DNA from: an uncultured Eubacteriales bacterium
Lineage (GTDB): Bacteria > Bacillota_A > Clostridia > Peptostreptococcales > Anaerovoracaceae
Length of the DNA: 7,337 bases
Direction of reading: 5' to 3'
NCBI GenBank assembly: GCA_902790885.1
Contig: CADATR010000087.1
Location: forward strand, 1 to 7,337
Shown here: piece after piece, positions 1-6,070 of the stretch
How the letters are laid out: each line of letters begins with the position of its first letter
How positions within the stretch are numbered: position 1 is the stretch's first letter
The notes under the pieces: generated by a model
What the model was told of the DNA's origin: nothing
The model's input: only the letters and a program-made list of their open reading frames with translations
Database searches by the model: none
Position numbers and translations under genes: made by a program

Positions 1-32
1 GATGAGCACTTTCGCATCTGACCCGGAGGATG

Positions 33-73
33 AAGATATCTTTGATGGAACATGCATCAAAGATATCTTTTTT
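33..73 (+). terminator. Intrinsic terminator, oriented for a gene entering from the left edge
   Basis: A perfect 15-bp inverted repeat pairs 33-47 with 55-69 around a 7-nt loop (GAACATG) and is followed on the plus strand by six T residues (68-73). Each arm contains the self-complementary core AAGATATCTT, so a cruciform is also possible. Plus-strand frame 1 reads DEHFRI and then TGA at 19-21. This would fit the end of a convergent gene 11 nt before the hairpin, but only 7 codons are visible. For the minus-strand kinase operon, whose stop codon is at 72-74, the hairpin starts 2 nt after the stop but has only a weak T-tract (CTTCATCC). It may act in both directions, better on the plus strand. 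Confidence 0.75.
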
Positions 74-1244
74 ATGGAAGGATCACTGTAATGCGTGTTC
101 CTATGTCCTTTCTTGAAATGACTTCGAAACGGCCTCCGTGGCGTTCCACTATCCACTTGGCGATAGCCAGGCCCAGGCCGCTCCCGCCGGTCTGCTTTGA
201 ACGCGAGTCATCAGCGCGGTAAAAGCGGTCAAAGATATGCGGTATGTCGCTTTCGCTTATGCCGATCCCGCTGTCCTGCACGGAAAATGACGGATGACCG
301 TCTGTCACGAGGCTCCTCAGCTTGATTTCTCCGCCTTCCGGGGTGTACTTGGAAGCATTCTCAATAAGTATCCTGGCCGCCTGCTTGATAAGCGAAACAT
401 CTCCGCGGGCAGGTATCTCCCCGCCGTTCTCGAAGGTGTAGCTGTGCGACTCATCTATCATCACGGATTCCTCCCAGACTTCCTTCATCATGTCTGACAT
501 GTCGAAATCCGTAACATTGAGAGGCGTCCGTCCGCTGTCTCCGCGGGCCAGGAACAGCAGCTGCTCCACCAGGTGCTGCATGCTTTCGCTTTCGCTCTTT
601 ATCGCCTGGATGGACTCATCAAGTATCTTTTCATCAGTCTTCCCCCAGCGGTCGAGCATGTCCGCATAGCCCCTGATAACGGCAATTGGAGTCCGGAGCT
701 CATGCGAGGCGTCGGAGACGAATCTTGCCTGCTGCCTGTATGAATCCCGCATCCTGGCCATGAGTTTGTTTACCGCGGTCTCGAGGCCGGCAAGCTCGGC
801 GTCGCCCGTCGCCAGCTTCTGATCATCTTCAGAGGGACTCAGACTGTCGATGGCGCTTTCGAGCTTCTGATAGCGCTGCTCGGCTTCGCCATCGATCTCG
901 CTCAGTTTCAGCGCCGCGTCGGCGAACTCCTGAAGAGGCCTCAGCTTAGAGCGCACGCTCAGTGTCTCAAGCAGCACCCACAGCACCACCAGAAGGCCTT
1001 CCGCCCTCAGCAGCACATCCACCTTCCACTCCTTCAGCAGCATCCTCAGCGCCTCAGGGTTTTCGATGGTGATCTCCATATGGCCCGTCGTTTCAGCGAT
1101 GCCGGGCAGCACCATGACGCAAAACAGCACCATATCGAGCACTATAAAAAGGAGCAGCAGGTTGAACCCCGATCTGAGGCCTATCCTGAAAGCTATCGAA
1201 CCGGTGCTTACGGGCTTTTCCCTTTTTCTCTTATCTCTGCTCAT
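72..1244 (-). CDS. Two-component sensor histidine kinase (HisKA/HATPase_c), two membrane segments
   Basis: Membrane sensor kinase that autophosphorylates on His and passes the phosphate to the response regulator encoded just upstream. Numbering from the ATG at 1244 (390 aa): membrane segment 1 at about 26-48, a short external loop of about 33 residues, membrane segment 2 at about 82-96, then a HAMP-like linker (LRPLQEFADAALKLS). The dimerisation H box is SHELRTPI with phospho-acceptor His181. The ATPase domain has an N box (ENASKYTPEGG, Asn296), G1 (DSGIGIS), F box (FDRFYRADDSRS) and G2 (GGSGLGLAIAK). All catalytic boxes are intact. The start at 1244 is chosen because AAGGG lies 6 nt before it; the ATG at 1250 (two residues longer) directly abuts that site. 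The gene overlaps the regulator's end by 14 nt, which suggests translational coupling. The short loop gives no clue to the ligand; membrane-sensing or a partner protein is possible. The family is certain, the signal is unknown. Confidence 0.95.
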   Translation of the reverse strand: MSRDKRKREKPVSTGSIAFRIGLRSGFNLLLLFIVLDMVLFCVMVLPGIAETTGHMEITIENPEALRMLLKEWKVDVLLRAEGLLVVLWVLLETLSVRSKLRPLQEFADAALKLSEIDGEAEQRYQKLESAIDSLSPSEDDQKLATGDAELAGLETAVNKLMARMRDSYRQQARFVSDASHELRTPIAVIRGYADMLDRWGKTDEKILDESIQAIKSESESMQHLVEQLLFLARGDSGRTPLNVTDFDMSDMMKEVWEESVMIDESHSYTFENGGEIPARGDVSLIKQAARILIENASKYTPEGGEIKLRSLVTDGHPSFSVQDSGIGISESDIPHIFDRFYRADDSRSKQTGGSGLGLAIAKWIVERHGGRFEVISRKDIGTRITVILP

Positions 1245-1941
1245 ATTCATCCCTTATAACGTAACCCACGCCGCGTACGGTCTGGATGAGGCTGACTCCG
1301 TACACTTCATCTATCTTGCTGCGCAGATACCTGACATATACATCAACTACATTGGTCTCCCCCATATAGTCGTATCCCCAAACCTTGCCCAGCAGCTGGT
1401 CCCTGGAAAGCACTATGTTTTTGTTTATAAGCAGGGTGCTGAGCAGATCAAACTCGCGGCCCGTCAGCTCTATTTCATTGCCTGCGTACTTTACCTCATG
1501 GCGGCTCTCCGACAGTGTCAGCTCACCGCACCTTAAAAGATCATCCGGAGCCTCATTCCCGGCACCGCGGTCCCCGGCCGGTCTGCGGCGAAGCACCAGC
1601 CTTATCCTTGCCAGCAATTCCTCAATGGCGAACGGCTTGGTTATGTAGTCATCCGCACCCTGATCCAGACCGGCCACCTTATCCATCACGGCGTCGCGGG
1701 CCGTAAGCATTATGACCGGCACGTCAGAGCTCCTTCTCAGCCGTCTCAGCACTTCCAGACCATTCAGTTCCGGGAGCATTATATCAAGCAGAACAAGGCT
1801 GAAATCCCCGCTTTCAGCCTTTTCGAGTCCTGTTCTGCCGTCCGCGCATTTCTCTGCTTCATAGCCCTCGTGCAAAAGCTCGAGTTCGATGAATCGCGCG
1901 ATCTTTTCTTCGTCTTCGATTATCAGTATCTTATTTGCCAT
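1231..1941 (-). CDS. OmpR/PhoB-family response regulator
   Basis: Cytoplasmic DNA-binding regulator and cognate partner of the kinase that follows. It is 236 aa, the usual family length. The receiver domain (about 4-118) carries the acidic pair Glu9/Asp10, phospho-acceptor Asp53 in LVLLDIMLPELNG, Thr80 and Lys102 (DYITKPF). The winged-helix Trans_Reg_C domain spans about 138-232 and contains ELTGREFDLL, the recognition-helix region NVVDVYVRYLRSKID, and the terminal wing TVRGVGYVIR. The frame stays open upstream to 2040, but the family alignment starts at MANKILIIEDE, so 1941 is chosen. This ATG overlaps the last codons of the DUF4342 gene by 11 nt (ATGGCAAATAAG). There is only a weak A/G-rich site (AAAGAAAAAG) in front, so expression probably depends on coupling to the upstream gene. 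An alternative ATG at 1962 would add seven residues. DNA targets cannot be read from the sequence. Confidence 0.95.
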   Translation of the reverse strand: MANKILIIEDEEKIARFIELELLHEGYEAEKCADGRTGLEKAESGDFSLVLLDIMLPELNGLEVLRRLRRSSDVPVIMLTARDAVMDKVAGLDQGADDYITKPFAIEELLARIRLVLRRRPAGDRGAGNEAPDDLLRCGELTLSESRHEVKYAGNEIELTGREFDLLSTLLINKNIVLSRDQLLGKVWGYDYMGETNVVDVYVRYLRSKIDEVYGVSLIQTVRGVGYVIRDEYEQR

Positions 1942-2506
1942 TTGCTTTTTCTTTAAGGTCATTCCTGACCTTCTCGGCGTAATCCGTAGCCTTGTCCATG
2001 GTGCTGTTGATATTGGTCTTTCCGAGATCATCTCCCTCAAAGTGGAAGCGGTATCCGAATACCATAGCGACAGCTGCTATGATCAGTGTTGCCCAGAAGA
2101 AAGCGATCAGGGCTATTATAGGTGCCAGGATAGGTAGATCGATTATCTTCTGACCATTGCTCCTGAATACCAGCATCCTGTTGTTCATAAGCATGCGTTT
2201 GATGCGTGTCCACAGTCCTTTTTTGCGCTTCGGGCTGTCTTCAGCGCCGGAGCCGGTATTATCGCTGCCGTCCTGCTTTTCGCCGGAGCCGGCATCATCC
2301 TTTCTTACATCCAGCGTGACTTCAGGAATCACATCGATAGGCTCATCTTTGCTTTCAGCTGTTTCCTTGCTGATCTTTCCCTCTTTCTCAAGACTGATGA
2401 CTGCGTCTATCATATCCCATCCGCATCCCTCGAGAGCTGCCTTGGCATCCTCGTAGCTGCATCCTGTCTTTTCAACGATCTGTTCGAGTTTCTGATAATT
2501 TTCCAT
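1931..2506 (-). CDS. DUF4342 protein with N-terminal UBA-like domain and a C-terminal membrane segment
   Basis: A 191-aa protein, first gene of the operon. Residues about 5-42 (SYEDAKAALEGCGWDMIDAVISLEK) resemble the UBA/TS-N three-helix fold found at the start of elongation factor Ts. Residues about 45-92 form a charged Ser/Gly/Asp-rich linker, followed by a basic patch KRKK (93-96). Residues about 97-157 match the pattern of DUF4342: a short basic beta-type stretch (MLVFRSNGQKIIDLP), then a hydrophobic segment (about 124-151). The last 35 residues are charged and probably helical. The start has a perfect AAGGAGG at 2512-2518, 5 nt before ATG. The stop overlaps the regulator's start by 11 nt, so all three proteins are likely made together. 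It may be a membrane-tethered accessory or target of the two-component system; that role is inference, and no function is known to me for DUF4342. Confidence 0.85.
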   Translation of the reverse strand: MENYQKLEQIVEKTGCSYEDAKAALEGCGWDMIDAVISLEKEGKISKETAESKDEPIDVIPEVTLDVRKDDAGSGEKQDGSDNTGSGAEDSPKRKKGLWTRIKRMLMNNRMLVFRSNGQKIIDLPILAPIIALIAFFWATLIIAAVAMVFGYRFHFEGDDLGKTNINSTMDKATDYAEKVRNDLKEKANGK

Positions 2507-2635
2507 TTTGTCCTCCTTATTTATTCTAACAGTTTGCGGGTCTCTTTGGACCTCTTTCTTTGATGGTTTTATGATAATCCGTCAATATGAAAGAGTCCTT
2601 TAAGCGCAATTAGAATAAAATAAGAAAATGATTAG
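2507..2635 (-). promoter_or_regulatory. Leader and presumed promoter region of the DUF4342-regulator-kinase operon
   Basis: This AT-rich gap lies between the terminator of the DUF4317 gene and the first gene of the operon, so the operon must start here. On the minus strand a TTGACG (2580-2585) resembles a -35 element, and TAGAAT (in GTTAGAATAA, just before the Shine-Dalgarno) resembles a -10. They are not correctly spaced with each other and neither has a good partner at 16-18 nt. I therefore cannot name the exact promoter. The strong AAGGAGG is at 2512-2518. Confidence 0.4.
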
Positions 2636-2659
2636 AAAAAACCTCCGGTTTCCCGGAGG
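2636..2659 (-). terminator. Intrinsic terminator of the DUF4317 gene
   Basis: On the minus strand a 7-bp GC-rich stem (CCTCCGG/CCGGAGG, 2653-2659 with 2642-2648) closes a stable GAAA tetraloop and is followed directly by six T residues (2641-2636). It lies about 55 nt after the DUF4317 stop. It separates that gene from the downstream three-gene operon, which therefore needs its own promoter. Confidence 0.9.
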
Positions 2660-2713
2660 CAAGTTACAGATATTCGGGTCGCTCACTGCTGTATGGCGGT
2701 ATCAGCCGCACCT

Positions 2714-3859
2714 CTATTCCGCGGTTTTGACTGAGATCTCCACGCCGTTCACAGTCACGCTCTCACCGGCCGGAACCAGTATGTACGTGACTCCGCCGAT
2801 CTTTTCGGTCCTGATCCTGAGAGCTGTCTCAGGATCTGTTGTTATTTTAGTCTCCGGCGTCTTCAGCTCAAAGCTCTTTTTCTGCAGTATGTTTCCTATA
2901 TACAGCGAATCCGCTCCGTCAAAGCGCTTTCCTATCGACTCGCCGAAGTCCTTTATGCTCTTGTCGGACACTCCCTTGTCCGAAAGGATGTCCTCGATAT
3001 CTTCTATATATATCTCAGGCACGGCAGACGGATCCTCCTCCTGAACGGCCTCTGCCCTCGCCGACAGCCTGGCCTGCAGAGATGTCACTACATCGAGACT
3101 GCACTCCTTTCCGAGAGATTCGGCAAGAGTGAAATTGAAGGTGTCCTTCTGTACATCCGCAGCCATCGGCGGCTCTTCGATCATGAAGAGAGCGGTTATG
3201 AGCTCCCCGTGATTCACCGATGTACTCTTTGTGTAATACTGTGCCCTGTAGATATCGGCTCCGCCCTCATCCAGCACCGGAAACACGAATCCGAGAGCCG
3301 GCGGCGCAAGGAGCGTGCCGGTGGAAATGCCTCTGAACTCCTGCTGACCCGGCAGGTACTGGAGCGCTGCCTTGGATGTCTTTACCGGACAGATCGCGCA
3401 GATGAAGTATTCGAACTGATCATTCGACTCCTCAGACCATTCCTCGTCTTTGACATCCTTAGCCATGAGGTCGTATGTGTCCGCAGCAAGCAAAATCACA
3501 TAGCTCTCGCCGTCCATGTCGAGATTCTCCCGGATCCTCTGATACAGCAGCTCCCTCATGCCTTCATCGCTGAGCTGAGTACTCTTGAGAGCCATAAGCA
3601 GCCTGTGCTCGTCGCTGTTTCCGACCTTTTCTGTCGGGAATTCCAGCGCGGTCTGATTTCTCTGAGGCTTGCCGGACAGCACCTTTTTGAATATGGCCGC
3701 GTACATCTCGCGCTCTTCTGTCCCCATGTCGAGCACGGGTATCTCCATGTTCGTAACGGTCTCTCCCGCGGCGTTTACATAGCATCCGTATACGCTTCTG
3801 AAATTGCTGAGTGTTGTATCTATCCTTTTTCTGATCCTTCTTATGTCTTCAGGTCTCAT
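2714..3859 (-). CDS. DUF4317 domain-containing protein
   Basis: A 381-aa protein recognised as DUF4317, a family common in Clostridia and without an assigned function that I know of. Features typical of the family are the N-terminal EDIRRIRKRI helix, GCYV (25-28), the region LLMALKSTQLSDEGMRELLYQRI (about 87-109), the motif YFICAICPVKTSKAAL (151-166), and GFVFPVLDEGGADI (190-203) followed by YRAQYYTK. No signal peptide or membrane segment is seen, so it should be cytoplasmic. A final segment (about 335-381) with short beta-like stretches (GGVTYILVPAGESVTVNGVEI) closes the protein. Length is usual for the family. The ATG at 3859 has AAGGAG 6 nt ahead. It is transcribed alone: a terminator follows it and a divergent gene lies upstream. 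The plus-strand open frame covering it (3209-3904) is a shadow. Confidence 0.9.
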   Translation of the reverse strand: MRPEDIRRIRKRIDTTLSNFRSVYGCYVNAAGETVTNMEIPVLDMGTEEREMYAAIFKKVLSGKPQRNQTALEFPTEKVGNSDEHRLLMALKSTQLSDEGMRELLYQRIRENLDMDGESYVILLAADTYDLMAKDVKDEEWSEESNDQFEYFICAICPVKTSKAALQYLPGQQEFRGISTGTLLAPPALGFVFPVLDEGGADIYRAQYYTKSTSVNHGELITALFMIEEPPMAADVQKDTFNFTLAESLGKECSLDVVTSLQARLSARAEAVQEEDPSAVPEIYIEDIEDILSDKGVSDKSIKDFGESIGKRFDGADSLYIGNILQKKSFELKTPETKITTDPETALRIRTEKIGGVTYILVPAGESVTVNGVEISVKTAE

Positions 3860-3875
3860 TTATATCTCCTTCTGT

Positions 3876-3892
3876 GCCGCGGAGTACGCGGC
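3876..3892 (-). other. GC-rich hairpin just upstream of the DUF4317 ribosome binding site
   Basis: GCCGCG (3876-3881) and CGCGGC (3887-3892) form a perfect 6-bp GC stem with a 5-nt loop. On the minus strand the stem ends only 5 nt before AGGAG, in the 5' leader of the DUF4317 gene. It could affect mRNA stability or access to the start site. On the plus strand it is followed by GTTTTCC, but there is no plus-strand gene ahead for it to terminate. Confidence 0.4.
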
Positions 3893-3976
3893 GTTTTCCT
3901 GTAGAGTTTAACACAGAATCAGCCTTTTGGGGAGGTGCTCTGTTCCCTTGTTTTCCGTGATTTTGCAGGCCGAACG

Positions 3977-3985
3977 TGATACTAT
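3977..3985 (+). promoter_or_regulatory. Candidate extended -10 promoter of the permease gene
   Basis: TG-A-TACTAT at 3977-3985 fits an extended -10 element (TGn plus four of six -10 bases), 35 nt before the permease ATG. There is no good -35 at the usual distance, which extended -10 promoters tolerate. The overlapping TATATT (3983-3988) is an alternative -10. The ribosome binding site GGGAG is at 4007-4011, 8 nt before the start. Confidence 0.35.
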
Positions 3986-4019
3986 ATTACCGTTGCAAAA
4001 ACATTTGGGAGCATAGAAA

Positions 4020-5288
4020 ATGAAACTGGCAGCTTTGATACTTTTTATACTGATGTACGTTCTCATGATAGCGGCGCCTAAATACAGGCCGTATACCGCT
4101 CTGTCGGCCGCTGTTATCTTTGTTGCCGCCGGCATACTGCCGGTATCCATGCTGCCGTCAGTAATCAACTGGAACGTTCTTCTGATGATCACCGGAACGA
4201 TGATCATCGTCTACTATTTTATAGATTCAGGAATGCCTGTCCTTCTGGCAGACATGCTGCTGTCAACGAGCAAAAACGCCATGTGGGTAACCATACGCAT
4301 GTCGCTCTTTGCCGGCATAATATCCGCCTTCATCGACAATGTATCCACCGTACTGATCGTTGCGCCGATCGGACTTGCCATATGCAAAAAATTAAAGATC
4401 GATCCTGTCGGGATGATCCTTTCGATCTCAGTATCGTCCAACCTGCAGGGCGCTGCCACGCTTGTCGGCGATACTACGTCCATCATGCTGGGCGACTATG
4501 CGGGAATGAACTTCATGGACTTCTTCTGGATGAACGGCCGCCCGGGCATCTTCTTTGCGGTAGAGCTCGGAGCGCTTGCCACCATCCCTGTAATGCTGGT
4601 GCTTTTCAGAAATTACCGCGATCCTGTCACTTCGGTTGAAAAGACCGAAGTCAATGACTATCTGCCGTCCGTAATGCTGATACTCATGGTAGCGGCGCTT
4701 ATCACAGCATCTTTCATACCGGGCACACCGAATATCACAAACGGAGTTATCTGCTGCGTGCTCGCTGTGATCACCATCATCATTGACACCGCCAGAGACC
4801 GCAACACTGAGGACACCGTAGCCTCCGTGAAGACTCTCGACTTCGGGACCCTCGGGCTCCTTGCCGGTCTCTTCGTAGTCATCGGAGGGCTCACTAACGC
4901 GGGCCTCATCAACGACATAGCGGATCTGATCGTAAAGGCGGGCGGAAACGATCTGTTCCTGCTGTACACGATCATCGTATGGGGTTCTGTCCTGATATCG
5001 GCATTCGTAGACAACATACCGTATGTTGCCACCATGCTTCCGGTTCTTACCGCAGTAACATCGTCACTGGGTGTCGACCCGTATCTTCTGTACTTCGGAC
5101 TGCTTTCGGGCGCAACACTCGGCGGCAACATAACGCCTATAGGCGCTTCCGCGAATATCGCCGCAGTAGGCCTCCTCAGCAGCGAGGGCTATAAGGTTTC
5201 ATTCAGGGAGTTCATGAAGATAGGTGTTCCGTATACACTTGTTGCCGTTCTGGTCGGATATGTCTATCTCTGGATAGTCTGGGCGTAA
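4020..5288 (+). CDS. SLC13/ArsB-type (CitMHS, ion transporter superfamily) membrane permease
   Basis: A 422-aa polytopic membrane protein with about 10-12 hydrophobic segments and no soluble domain. Two similar halves each carry the family's paired motifs. In the first half these are AFIDNVSTVLIVAP (103-116) and, after SSNLQGAATL, GDTTSIMLG (150-158). In the second half they are AFVDNIPYVATMLPV (328-342) and GGNITPIGASANIAAVG (368-384). This is the pattern of the ArsB/P-protein/SLC13 permeases, which move anions such as dicarboxylates, arsenite or sulfate, often with Na+ or H+. The substrate cannot be deduced here: no arsR, arsA or metabolic gene is adjacent, and GDTTSIM differs from the GDPPNIM-type motif common in ArsB-like members. 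ATG at 4020 has GGGAG 8 nt before it. It is divergent from the DUF4317 gene, and no clear terminator follows. Confidence 0.9.
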   Translation: MKLAALILFILMYVLMIAAPKYRPYTALSAAVIFVAAGILPVSMLPSVINWNVLLMITGTMIIVYYFIDSGMPVLLADMLLSTSKNAMWVTIRMSLFAGIISAFIDNVSTVLIVAPIGLAICKKLKIDPVGMILSISVSSNLQGAATLVGDTTSIMLGDYAGMNFMDFFWMNGRPGIFFAVELGALATIPVMLVLFRNYRDPVTSVEKTEVNDYLPSVMLILMVAALITASFIPGTPNITNGVICCVLAVITIIIDTARDRNTEDTVASVKTLDFGTLGLLAGLFVVIGGLTNAGLINDIADLIVKAGGNDLFLLYTIIVWGSVLISAFVDNIPYVATMLPVLTAVTSSLGVDPYLLYFGLLSGATLGGNITPIGASANIAAVGLLSSEGYKVSFREFMKIGVPYTLVAVLVGYVYLWIVWA

Positions 5289-5328
5289 CCGTGATTATTA
5301 TCTGCAGATTTCTTCCTTTGGTGTATAC

Positions 5329-5394
5329 GATATTGGCGTAAGTTAATATATTATACTATTTATAGGGACTTAATGAGAATCGTAAAGGGGGAGG
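5329..5394 (+). promoter_or_regulatory. AT-rich promoter region and very strong ribosome binding site of the 5401 gene fragment
   Basis: An AT-rich block with TATACT (5352-5357) could be a -10 element. TTGGCG at 5333-5338 is a possible -35 but stands too close to it (13 nt); it fits the poorer CTATTT (5356-5361) at 17 nt. The Shine-Dalgarno GGGGGAGG (5387-5394) is 6 nt before the ATG at 5401. This is good evidence that 5401 was, or is, a true translation start. Confidence 0.4.
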
Positions 5395-5400
5395 CTCAGA

Positions 5401-5703
5401 ATGGATAACAGAAAAGAGGGTCTGAAAGAACTCGGCCTGGCCCTGGCCGCAACTGTAATCATTGTCGCAGCCAGCAAGTTTCTGACCAACTCGGTCTTCA
5501 GCGGAACAAGAATGCTTGATCTTCATACCCTCGTAAAAGTTGCGTGTATATTTTACGGTAACATCTCCGGAGCCGCCTCCGCCTTTTACATAATCGATCG
5601 CAGCCTTGCCGAACAGGGCAAGCCTGGAGCCCCTCCTGACAGGAAGGATACTATTCTCGTTTTTAAGAAGAACCATGCCTTCCGCCGCTCCCCGGCGCGA
5701 TAA
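5401..5703 (+). pseudogene. Truncated membrane-protein gene start fused out of context to antisense beta-glucosidase sequence
   Basis: The frame opens at a strong start (GGGGGAGG, 6 nt spacing) and encodes 100 aa. Residues 1 to about 37-40 look natural: a charged start (MDNRKEGLKELG), one hydrophobic segment (LALAATVIIVAA, about 14-25) and GC-ending codons like its neighbours. From about residue 38 (about 5511-5517) the frame runs across the opposite strand of the GH3 beta-glucosidase start, so the remaining 60-odd residues have no family meaning. I read it as the 5' end of a gene cut by a deletion or rearrangement. I do not recognise the parent family. A short membrane peptide could still be made. 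It follows the permease by 112 nt in the same direction. Confidence 0.5.
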
Positions 5704-5793
5704 CTCTATATGTTCGGCAGAGCCTGTGACCCTTCTTCCGTCATCTCCTAAAGGAAGTGCCGGCTGATATAAATGTCTTATCCATCTCGTCAT
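5515..5793 (-). pseudogene. N-terminal remnant of a GH3 beta-glucosidase (domain-permuted type)
   Basis: The minus strand encodes about 93 residues that clearly match the start of clostridial GH3 beta-glucosidases in which the sandwich domain precedes the TIM barrel. Key stretches are RHLYQPALPLGDDGRRVTG (6-24), EGMVLLKNENSILPV (38-52), LALFGKAAIDYVKGGGGSGD (58-77) and YTRNFYEGMKIK (82-93). The family is usually around 700-800 aa; here similarity stops at KIK near 5515. The frame then runs on as antisense of the 5401 gene to a stop at 5356. The catalytic Asp nucleophile and the whole barrel are absent, so the product cannot be an active glucosidase. ATG at 5793 has GGAGGG (5804-5809) 10 nt before it; an in-frame ATG at 5811 is less likely. 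The leader still holds a -10-like TATACT (5909-5914) and a hairpin. Confidence 0.8.
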
Positions 5794-5836
5794 ATTATTG
5801 TGTCCCTCCACAAAGCTATTACATCCTTATTTTCCA

Positions 5837-5854
5837 GCGTCTCGTTGGAGACGC
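5837..5854 (-). other. Perfect 7-bp hairpin in the beta-glucosidase leader
   Basis: GCGTCTC (5837-5843) pairs with GAGACGC (5848-5854) around a 4-nt loop. It lies 28 nt upstream of the ribosome binding site of the beta-glucosidase remnant. There is no T-tract on either strand, so it is not a standard terminator. It could be a protein-binding dyad (an operator for a sugar-responsive repressor would sit in such a place) or an mRNA leader structure. Confidence 0.4.
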
Positions 5855-5953
5855 AAAGTCTTATGGACTTCCTGATATCAAAAGGCAGCCTCACACAGTG
5901 TATCCATAAGTATATCCAAAAGAGTTTACCATTTTACACCTGTTATTCAATTG

Positions 5954-5999
5954 AAAAAGATGCGGCTCGATCCTTTAACGAATCGTTGTCCGCATCTTT
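5954..5999 (-). terminator. Probable intrinsic terminator of the aldo/keto reductase gene
   Basis: AAAGATGCGG (5956-5965) pairs perfectly with CCGCATCTTT (5990-5999). On the minus strand the stem ends in TTTTT (5958-5954). The 24-nt loop can form a small inner hairpin (AACG/CGTT). It lies about 70 nt after the reductase stop. The loop is longer than in typical terminators. Confidence 0.65.
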
Positions 6000-6070
6000 C
6001 CGCAAACAGACATTTTCACAAAACTGTTCACCGTCCGGGGCCGGCTTGTATATTCCGGGTCCCCTTCAGT

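Larger units (their letters stand above)
5794..6070. other. Gap of 277 nt between the GH3 remnant and the reductase: leader, hairpin and terminator, no gene
   Basis: This stretch holds no convincing gene. Weak plus-strand open frames crossing it (5773-6129, 5951-6331) have no ribosome binding site or family resemblance. It contains, read on the minus strand, the terminator of the reductase (5954-5999), a possible -10 for the beta-glucosidase remnant (TATACT, 5909-5914), a perfect 7-bp hairpin (5837-5854) and the GGAGGG ribosome binding site (5804-5809). Confidence 0.6.

Noticed and set aside
1066..1536. Plus-strand open frame of 156 codons with a hydrophobic stretch
   Set aside because: It lies across the end of the regulator and the start of the kinase on the other strand. 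The hydrophobic look comes from antisense of the kinase region, and there is no ribosome binding site.
1942..2040. N-terminal extension of the response regulator to an ATG at 2040
   Set aside because: The extra 33 residues are the DUF4342 gene read in another frame, and the receiver domain starts at MANKILIIEDE.
3209..3904. Plus-strand open frame of 231 codons
   Set aside because: It is antisense to the DUF4317 gene, which has a good ribosome binding site and clear family motifs. The plus frame has neither.
5356..5514. C-terminal part of the minus-strand beta-glucosidase frame
   Set aside because: The frame stays open, but the residues after KIK have no GH3 resemblance. They are the antisense of the 5401 gene start, so I ended the remnant at the seam.
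5401..5515. Small toxin of a toxin-antitoxin pair
   Set aside because: The short charged and hydrophobic start could suggest this, but no antitoxin gene or antisense RNA promoter is visible, and the frame is clearly cut by the seam.
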